Shown: positions 57,133 through 64,000 of the stretch, piece by piece
Layout: every line of letters starts with the position of its first letter
Position numbering within the stretch: position 1 is the stretch's first letter
Assembly (NCBI RefSeq): GCF_010015585.1
Contig: NW_022985077.1
Span: 196,510-260,509 of the forward strand
DNA: 64,000 bases
Direction of reading: 5' to 3'
Source: Eremomyces bilateralis CBS 781.70
Taxonomy: Eukaryota; Ascomycota; Dothideomycetes; Eremomycetales; Eremomycetaceae
Notes under the pieces: generated by a model
Seen by the model: the letters and a program-made list of their open reading frames with translations, nothing else
What the model was told of the DNA's origin: nothing
Database searches by the model: none
Made by a program: the position numbers and the translations under genes

Positions 57133-58057
57133 TCACCCATGGCCCACCCGTGGCCGCTTCCTCCCCGACTTCAGCCCCACATGCATCCCCACCTCCGCCA
57201 GCCGATGCTTCTCCTTCTGATCCAGTACCAAGCTCAGCACATCGAACCGGAACTGCGGATGTTCCAGACACATCCGCCGGAACTCCTCCTCCGCCGCGTG
57301 CCGCAGCACCACGTGGCCCAGTACGCCGCCACGGGCTTCCTTGTCGTCTAGCCCTCCCCCCTCGTCTCGCTGTACACGTACCGCGCGTACGCGACCCCCC
57401 CATCGCCGTGCTGTCCGTCGTGTGGATCTTGGTGTGCGCCAGCGACTTGGGCTTCGGGAGGGCGAACTTCTCCGCGGGCGTGTAGAGCCGCGCGTGCCGG
57501 AGAGAGATGCCGGTGGGGTCTGGGCGGGACTCTCGGGTCGTCTTCGACAGCGAAGGACCTTGGAGGCCAGGTGGAGCCGGTGGGGGAAGTGTTCGCCGTT
57601 GTAGAGGTATTCGAGAAACGCGCTTATGGCGTCGAGGTCTTCGTCTGGGAGCTCGATGCGACGCTAGGGGGGTTAGTTGGGTGGGGATCGCGAGGACGGT
57701 GGGAACTTACCTCGCCTCCAGCGAAGGCGTTGCAGATATTCGCGAAGTATGACGACTACACCAGAAGCCCCTGATGCACGTACAGCGTGCTCTCCGCGTC
57801 TCCGCTGCCAATGACGAGGTTGACGATCGGCGCTTTAAGGTAGGTGTGAAGCGCGGTCACCGGCCGTCCCGGATGCGTAAAGCAGTCCAGCCGCCTTACT
57901 CTAGGAACGCAATCAGCGGCTTCATTCCCGGCTCGATCTCCGCCAGCGCCACGGTGCTGGCGACTTTGCCCTCCGCATCCTCCGCCATGTCGACGTACTC
58001 GGTGACGATCTCGTCCGCGCCGGTCTCGACTTGGATTTCGGGGTTGCGGGCGGACAT
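57133..58057 (-). pseudogene. Decayed BTB/POZ-domain gene
   Basis: Minus-strand pieces collinear with a fungal BTB protein. ATG at 58057 starts MSARNPEIQVETGADEI. Then come LKAPIVNLVIGSGDAESTLYVHQGLLV, an in-frame TAG, SSYFANICNAFAGGE, a good intron (GTAAGT...CCCTAG) and RRIELPDEDLDAISAFLEYLYNGEHF, the last strand and helix of the BTB fold. Downstream, RLYTPAEKFALPKPKSLAHTKIH, VAYARYVYSE and VLRHAAEEEFRRMCLEHPQFRFDVLSL lie in different frames, ending at 57133. At least one stop in the BTB core and three frameshifts break the gene; a further stop follows the Met-proximal part. BTB proteins recruit partners such as cullin-3; this copy cannot be functional as a whole. The pieces are still close to the family, so the loss looks recent. 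Confidence 0.78.
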
Positions 58058-59033
58058 GGTGGTGTGAGCGAGTGACTAGGAACCAAAAGAACAGGTTAAA
58101 TCACATGGATAAATGAGTGAGGTAGAATTGACATTGTTATGGAGTGGAATCGGCTGGTCAAATGGCTTGGAAGAACATCGCTGAAAAGCTCCGGAGGGGT
58201 TGGAGTTGAGCTTCTGACGCTTCGGCGGACGAGGATCGCCAGGAACGCAGTTTGTGCGCAGGGATCAGATCAAACAATCCAGGAACGGCTTGGCGCCAAG
58301 CCATGCGTCCGTCTAATCCCTATGTTCACGTGATATACCTACCAAGATCATATGGAAGCGCCCTGTCATCAAATGATGGATGGTCTGCAGATTGCAATTC
58401 ATTGAACCCCAAGCGAATCGAAGAACAGCGAGCACTTGGCCGCTTGAGCATCAATTATTCCATTACATGCTTCGTTAACCTACCGAACGGCTGTTCCCGG
58501 ATTGGTAACCTATTCCCGCTAATATTACAGTGCCGAAGCGTATCCCACCACGCGTCCCGAAAGACCTAATCCCGATCCATCCTCGTCTGGTATGAAGGTA
58601 TTCTGCCCATGGGGGCATCTGATACGCTCCGGATCGCGTCCAAGGTACCGTGCGGACTCCTGATTCCTGCCGTGGCACGATACCGGAGTAACGAAGCGGC
58701 GGCGAGGAAAGGAAGGGAGTATATTGATATGTTGCGCGATAATGTTGTTCAAGAAACCGGCTCCGTCGCTGTACCTCGTACCAGACAGTTGTATGGTTAA
58801 CCGTAAAACATGATCTGTGAATGTAGTGTTCGCCGTGTTCCAGGGGTCGTAGCGTAGTCCACCGGTCGAAGAACCAGACATGTCGATGTCCTATGCCTCG
58901 ATGCTTGCATAAGCTTGATTGCTCTGTTCGTGAATGTCGTGTATGCGAACACTGAGTCGCGGCCGTCCGTCCACATGTTCGAGTTGACTCCGGCATCATA
59001 CGGTAGACACGCCATTCTCTGCTTCCGGATGGT
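58058..59033. other. Interval between the BTB relic and Knr4
   Basis: No recognised gene. A 174-codon stop-free minus frame (58475-58999) overlaps another at 58525-58881 and one at 58797-59015 in different frames; none shows a known domain. This may be an unrecognised relic. Confidence 0.45.
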
Positions 59034-60908
59034 TCAGATCTCCACCACCTCCAAGTCTCCTCCTTTCTTCGTATCCTTTGCCTCCTCTTTCACCGCACCG
59101 CCACTCGCGTTCTCCCCCTTCCCCTCAACTTCACTCGCCGGCTTCAAATCCAGCCCAAGCCCAACTGTCACTGGTCCCTCAACGCCATCATCTTCCGTGC
59201 CCTTCTCCTCCGTCGTGACCCCATTCTCAGTGCCAGTGATCCGCTCTCCGGCCACCAACTCTCCACTCGCCCTCGGCGTATCCACACTGATCAACTTCTC
59301 TTTCCCGATCGACCCCCCATCCGTCATCACCCTCACCGGCGCCGGCAAATTCGCCTCCTCCGCCACCCTCGCCAACGGACTCGAGATCGCCCCGCGCCCC
59401 GCTCCCCCGGCCGCGTTCTTCCCAGCGTTTTTCCCGCCATTCTTCCCCGGGAACCGACTCGGGCTCCGTCCGCGATCGCCGAACCCGCTTCCCTCTGGCG
59501 CCCGTCCCGTCGGCGACGAGTAGGGCGACGCGTTCCCTCGCGGTGCCGCCGGCGCGTTCGGATTAATCCGCAATCCGGGACCCCCTGGCCCCGGTTTCTT
59601 TCCTGGCGGACCGGTTGGGCGCCGACGGGCGCCGTAGCGCATCTCGGCGCGCCACCGCAGGATGTCGATGAACGGCGGGTCGACGGCGGAATTGTTCGGA
59701 CGGCGCTTGAACTCGCGGAGGCGGAGCTGGCCGGCTGCGAAGTCGGAGCCGCCGAGGGCGCCGCCGGAGCCGAATTCCTCGTCGTCCTGCATGATCTCGG
59801 CTTTGCCGGCGTCGAAGTCGTCGGCGACGGAGGCGAGGAAGGTGGACCAGGAGCGGGAGACGAGGATTTTGGTGTCGAAGTCGCGGCCGAAGAGGATGAC
59901 TTGGCCATATTTGCCGGCGGGGCCGGGGGCGAGGTCGATGGCGATGCAGTTGCCGCCCCAGTCGCGCGCGAGGGGGATCCAGTGGGGGGAGGTGTAGGCG
60001 GATTGGATGGCGTGGGCAGGAAGGGAGTGCTGGCGGGCGAGGAGGGCGCTGCGCCAGTTGGTGGGTGGGGAGGTGGGTCGCGCGGACGCGGTGGGGCTCG
60101 ATGCGGCGGAGGAAGGTCCCGCCGCGGAGGAAGCGGCGCCGCCGAACGCGCGGGCAGGTGCGGAGGGGGCCGGAGGGGGAGAGCGGAGGGCGGCGCTGGA
60201 GAAAAATTCTGCGCCGACGCGCTGCCAGTTGGTCCATTCTTCGACGATCTCTTCGCAGTCGAGGAGCATGCAGCCGAAGAGGAGGCCGGAGGGCAATCCA
60301 CCCCGTTCTTGGCCGTCGTGGACCATGAGCGATTCGCGGACTTCGAGGGGGAGCGTGCAATCGAGCATGTGTTCGAGTTCGTTGATATCGTTCTGCGTGC
60401 ATGGATCGGACAGATTATCGGAGAGTTCCACGTAGTTGTCCTCGCACCAGCGATCGATCCGTTTCCAGCTATGGGATACCGGCGGTGGTGGAGGGTGGCC
60501 GTCTGAGAAGCTCTGCATCTGAATCGAGCCAGGGGGCGCTCGGTCGGAATTACTATTCCGTTCGTCGGCACCAGCTAAATTGCCCGACATTGACCTCATT
60601 CCCGGCTTGTATGGTGATCCTGGAGACATGGCTCGGTCCTCGGGATATGAAGAAAGATCGGAGTGCGACTCCATTGCGGTCGCAACGGACGTGAGAGGAG
60701 CGTGACGCGAGGAGTTGAGAGGAACATGCTGTCCTGATCGATAAGGAGAATCATGGGAGGCATGTCGGTCGTATGAGGTCATGGTATGCCAGAAGGACTG
60801 CCATGCTGATGTGAAGCTGCGATCCCGTGGGAGTCAGTCTTGGTTGATCTTCCAACCCACGCGAAATATGGGTAGAAACAGAAGCGACATCACTTACGGA
60901 GATGCCAT
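59034..60908 (-). CDS. knr4: Knr4/Smi1-type cell-wall assembly regulator
   Basis: Two exons on the minus strand: an 11-nt first exon 60908-60898 (ATGGCATCTCC) and 60816-59034; 597 residues, intron 81 nt (GTAAGT...CGCAG). The splice creates MASPFTSAWQSFWHTMTS, the N-terminal motif I associate with fungal Knr4 proteins, so a start at the later ATG (60782) would lose 15 residues. After a Ser/Pro-rich, disordered part comes the SMI1/KNR4 (SUKH) domain: SWKRIDRWCEDNYVELSDNLSD, LPLEVRESLMVHDGQE, FGCMLLDCEEIVEEWTNW and WIPLARDWGGNCIAIDLAPGP. The tail is Gly/Pro/Arg- and then Glu-rich. Knr4 links the cell-wall-integrity MAP kinase and calcineurin pathways and regulates beta-glucan and chitin synthesis. 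A GC-rich Ala/Ser insertion lies within the domain. Confidence 0.93.
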
Positions 60909-62689
60909 GACCGGCACAGATGTGGATTTGGCGGACAGATGGAGTGATGTTCAAATTCCTCCTTAGATGGCGGAGGAGGTACAGAATGTAGGATAGGAGG
61001 TGAGGGAGTGAGGGAGAAACGACTCAGTCGGGGGAAGTGAACAACGGTGGTGAAAGAGGAGGAACGAGCGACGGAGAAATGGCTTTCAAGAGCGATTCCA
61101 AGCATCCATCAATCAATCCACACTTCCACAGCAATGGGATTATCAGGAGAAACGAGAGTGAAGACTGACGAGGTGCAGTCCCGAAGAAGAGGAAGTTGGT
61201 TATTGGAGCCCCTGCAAAGAGTCTTTACGGAGAGTCTTTACACCTTAACTAATTCCCTAGTTAGTGTTATTAACTAGTGTCATTCTGGGTGATTGGGCCT
61301 AAGCCTCGTTTGGCCATTAAGCGTTGCATCGTGGGCCCTGAGCACCGCCGGACTGCAGCCACCCGTGTAGAGCTAGACGCCATTCTGTCATTTGACATTG
61401 CACATTTCTGTGATTTGTGCTGCCCGATGACGATGATAGGACTTCCAACTTGCATACAGATTCCAGAGGATGAATGGTTGGGTTGGTCTGGTTCGGGAGG
61501 GGAGCGACATGTGGGCGTGAGGCGCAATGAATACCACCGCCCCCTTCAGGGTCTCCTCCACCGTACGCATACACCCTTCACGATCTGATGGATCATGGAC
61601 GGTACTCACCCTCAAAGAATCCAAGCATCAAACACCCTCAGATGGATTTCGTATGTTAATTGATGACTTGATGACGCCGTGTACGACTTGCGAGCATAAC
61701 CACACGTGTGACTTCCACCATCAACCACCCAGTTGGCCCCCTCCCTCCATTGCGGCTCCAACCCATTACCCAGCCGAGCAACAATCACCACCCCCCAATC
61801 GACAGCGCAGTCAAATTACTCCATCGCATCTCAATCACCATGGAAATTGTCTAATTAGCCCCCTCGAACCCTCGAACCCTCGCACCCCTGAAAGGAACCT
61901 ATCATCACGCAGAGAGTTCATCGGTTTCAGCTTGCGTCGTCCACGCGACATCATTGGCCGTGGTCCCATTCATCGCTGATCGTTCCTCCACTTTTTAGAC
62001 GGGTTTCATCCCCGACCCCTGGTTTTTTCTCGGCGTCGTCGAGCGGCCACGCTGAACCGGGTCCAGATGTCATGATGCTGTTCGGTTCGTGCTGGGCGGG
62101 TTGGGTTTCTCCGTTCCGTGGATGCATGCGTTGACGTCGTTGGCGCAAGGGACGGGGGCAAATGCTTGGTGTCGACGACTTGAAGACCGAAGTCCATTGT
62201 TTGTGTCAGCGGGCATGACATAATTACCGGTAGGATTCGGTAGGGCATCGTGAGTGCTCCTCAGTATGCAGCTTCACCTTCTTTTAGTTGTAGACCGTCG
62301 CTAGATGAGGCTCAAGAAACGGTGGCGTCACACTCCCTTGAGGCTCCGACTGTCCTGTAATTACCATCGCATGTTGCAGGCACAGGAGCCACTGAGTGGC
62401 TCGAGGAATGTTGCACAAATCATGGACTGGTGAATGAAAGGGGATGATGTTGCACGTCACCAACTCGTCGCCACGGACCTTTGTGAATTTGGGATTTCTT
62501 GGAAGGCTGGAGCATCGCTTCGGAGGGGAATAGACATAATAGGTATTGTATAGGAAGGTAGAATATTATTATTATTGCATAGCTTGGACGTCTATGTTCG
62601 GTTGTTACTAGGGTACCAAGTCAACATGATATCAAATCGTGCGTCGTGTCATATATCATCACTATCATACAACATCACTCCAACCGCTC
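60909..62689. other. Intergenic interval
   Basis: About 1.8 kb with no supportable gene. It holds the Knr4 promoter and leader on the left and the 3' end of the GPI-type protein on the right. A CCTCGAAC triple repeat is at 61859-61883. Confidence 0.45.
61859..61883. repeat. CCTCGAAC tandem repeat
   Basis: Three copies, the third altered (CCTCGCAC), in non-coding DNA. Confidence 0.7.
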
Positions 62690-64000
62690 TCAAACCAACC
62701 ACAGCAATACCCCAAATACACCCGCCGCCATCCCCTCCACCACCCCATCTCTTCCAACCTTCCCACCTGCCCCCGAACTTCTCGACGCAGCTCCACCCCC
62801 AGTCCTCGACGCCGCCTCCCCTTCCCTCCCCGCCCCCGTCCTCGTCCCCGTCGTCTCTCCCACCATCTCCCTCGTCTCACTCCCCACCACCACCAACCCC
62901 CCCGCCGTCCCCAAACTCACCGTCGTCCCCCCAACCACTACCGCCCCTCCCGCCGTCAACGTCACCCCAGGCGCCACCTCATACCACGTCCTCTCCGCCC
63001 CCACCGTCGGTGCGACCACCCTTCCCCCAATCGTCAGCGCTGGCGCCGCCGTCGTCCCCGGCCCCGCGCCGGTCTGCCCGTTGATGACGACGGCGGCTCC
63101 GCTGGCGGGGAGGGAGAGGGTCGTGCCGGAGAAGGTGACGGCGCCGCCGGGGGTGAGGGTCGTGCCGGGGGCGATAACGAAAGCTCCGGAGGGGTTGGCG
63201 GTGAGGATCGAGGGGCCGAGGGTGAGGAGGGAAGGGGTGCTAGGAAGGGTGGGGAGGAGGGTTTGGGTGGCGCCGTTGATGATGGCAATAGTGCCGTCGG
63301 GGGGGAGAGTGAGGGTTTGGCTGGAGATGGTGAGGGCAGGCCCGCCGGGTTGGAGGGTAGTGCCGGGGGCGAGGATGAAGCCGCCAGTTGGGTCTGCGGT
63401 GATGGTGGATGCGCCGAATGTTAGGACGGGGGGCTTGGTGGGGTTGGTTGGGGAGGCGAGAGTTTGGGTTGCGCCGTTGACGATGGCGATGGAGCCGCCT
63501 GGGGCGATGCTGATGATCTGGCCGTTGACCGTCGCGGCGGGTCCGCCTGGACTGACGGTCGTACCAGGGGCTACGACAAATCCACCGGATGCACCAGCTG
63601 TGACTGTTGACCCTCCAAAGGTGAGGACAGGTCGTGGAGTCGGTGCTGGCGATCCGCCGTTGCCAGACAGAGCTATCGTGCTGGTCCCGTCGACAATGAT
63701 TGCCGGTGATCCCGAACCACTGGCTGCAGTTGGAACGGAAACCGGGATACCGTTCACTGTTGCAACCTGCCCGGGCTGAACAGTTTGGGAGCCGATTACC
63801 ACGCCTCCTCCAGCGGCAGGTGGAAGGGCAGACACTTGAATGGGGGTGCCGCCAATGGGAACTAACTGAACACCGGGAGGAGAACCTCCACCCGACTGTA
63901 ACCCATTGTTAGATGCGCTTCCGCTTCCTGATTCGCTTCCTGGAGAGCCACCAGATGGTGGCTGACTGTCTTGTCCACCATTGCTTCCTGGTCTGGCGGG
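62690..64000 (-). CDS. Repetitive secreted protein with GPI-anchor-like C terminus, 5' end outside window
   Basis: An open minus-strand frame runs from the right edge (64000) to a stop at 62690; about 436 residues are visible and the start is missing. The visible N terminus is Gly/Ser/Asn-rich (GGSPGSESGSGSASNNG). Then come at least three divergent copies of a ~60-residue beta-rich unit, each with LTFG-STxTA, GGFxxAPGTTxxPGG, a TL/SL strand and IAIVNGATQTL, followed by weaker copies and GGTTVSLGTAGGLVVVGS. The C terminus is a Gly/Ser/Thr-rich stalk and a hydrophobic end, GMAAGVFGVLLWLV, typical of a GPI-anchor signal. It is probably a cell-wall adhesin-like protein. No homologue is recognised. 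The repeats are diverged in sequence. Confidence 0.8.
   Translation of the reverse strand, partial: PARPGSNGGQDSQPPSGGSPGSESGSGSASNNGLQSGGGSPPGVQLVPIGGTPIQVSALPPAAGGGVVIGSQTVQPGQVATVNGIPVSVPTAASGSGSPAIIVDGTSTIALSGNGGSPAPTPRPVLTFGGSTVTAGASGGFVVAPGTTVSPGGPAATVNGQIISIAPGGSIAIVNGATQTLASPTNPTKPPVLTFGASTITADPTGGFILAPGTTLQPGGPALTISSQTLTLPPDGTIAIINGATQTLLPTLPSTPSLLTLGPSILTANPSGAFVIAPGTTLTPGGAVTFSGTTLSLPASGAAVVINGQTGAGPGTTAAPALTIGGRVVAPTVGAERTWYEVAPGVTLTAGGAVVVGGTTVSLGTAGGLVVVGSETREMVGETTGTRTGAGREGEAASRTGGGAASRSSGAGGKVGRDGVVEGMAAGVFGVLLWLV

Noticed and set aside
59333-60571. 412-codon minus frame within knr4, Pro/Ser/Arg-rich
   Set aside because: A shifted frame of the GC-rich knr4 coding sequence; the other frame carries the SUKH domain.
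1-64000. CRISPR array, bacterial operon or prophage
   Set aside because: The window is eukaryotic with many spliceosomal introns; no repeat-spacer structure was seen.

Overview
This window comes from the nuclear genome of a filamentous ascomycete (Pezizomycotina). The evidence is the many short GT-AG introns (about 45-90 nt) with CTRAC-like branch sites, a CFEM/Pth11-type receptor, an NmrA-like protein, a Knr4/Smi1 cell-wall regulator and an intron-bearing tRNA-Glu. A Eurotiomycete is my best guess, from overall resemblance only.

Left part (1-24.5 kb). The edge holds a decayed pogo-like DNA transposon reading off the window. Then come a mitochondrial Lon protease (2132-5508, +), an HSL-type alpha/beta hydrolase (5875-7031, -), a 4.7 kb gene-poor stretch, an unrecognised single-pass membrane protein (11740-12576, -) and a decayed SAT4/rhodopsin-type receptor (13358-14676, -). 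After these lie an intact eight-exon CFEM receptor (17336-19009, +), a seven-exon cytochrome P450 with one GC-AG intron (19702-21661, +), and a small secreted protein with a DUF6973-like motif (23010-23528, +). A possible three-exon small gene (24113-24513) shares sequence blocks in inverted orientation with the flank about 640 bp upstream.

Middle (25-43.5 kb). A PMC-type Ca2+-ATPase (25265-28989, -) is divergent from a multi-pass MFS-like transporter (30768-32781, +) whose ATG cannot be found. An NmrA-like Rossmann protein (32874-33875, -) and a 687-residue protein of unknown function (34809-36959, -) follow. After a 4.5 kb gene-poor stretch lies a lysine-rich membrane protein (41438-42910, +). 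Two of these genes carry stop-free introns whose length is a multiple of three. A tRNA-Glu(CTC) with a 20-nt intron is at 43405-43496.

Right part (45-64 kb). First is a secreted protein built of a Ser/Asp tract, a His/Lys tract and a Cys-containing tail behind dibasic sites (45457-46434, +). Then come the ribosome-biogenesis ABC ATPase Arb1 (47218-49209, +), a small membrane protein, Ctr9 of the Paf1 complex (51209-54984, -) head-to-head with the rRNA methyltransferase Rrp8 (55413-56876, +), a decayed BTB gene (57133-58057, -), Knr4/Smi1 starting in an 11-nt exon (59034-60908, -), and the 3' part of a repetitive GPI-anchor-like wall protein that runs off the right edge.

The genes do not form one pathway. 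Housekeeping genes (Lon, Arb1, Ctr9, Rrp8, Knr4) sit among accessory ones (receptor, P450, secreted proteins, decayed genes) separated by unusually wide gaps. I see no polyketide or peptide synthase, so the receptor-P450 pair is not evidence of a biosynthetic cluster. No wholly new system could be established. The most unusual items are the Ser/Asp-His/Lys secreted protein, the DUF6973-like secreted protein, and the decaying receptor and BTB genes. Exon coordinates come from reading splice signals and frames by eye.
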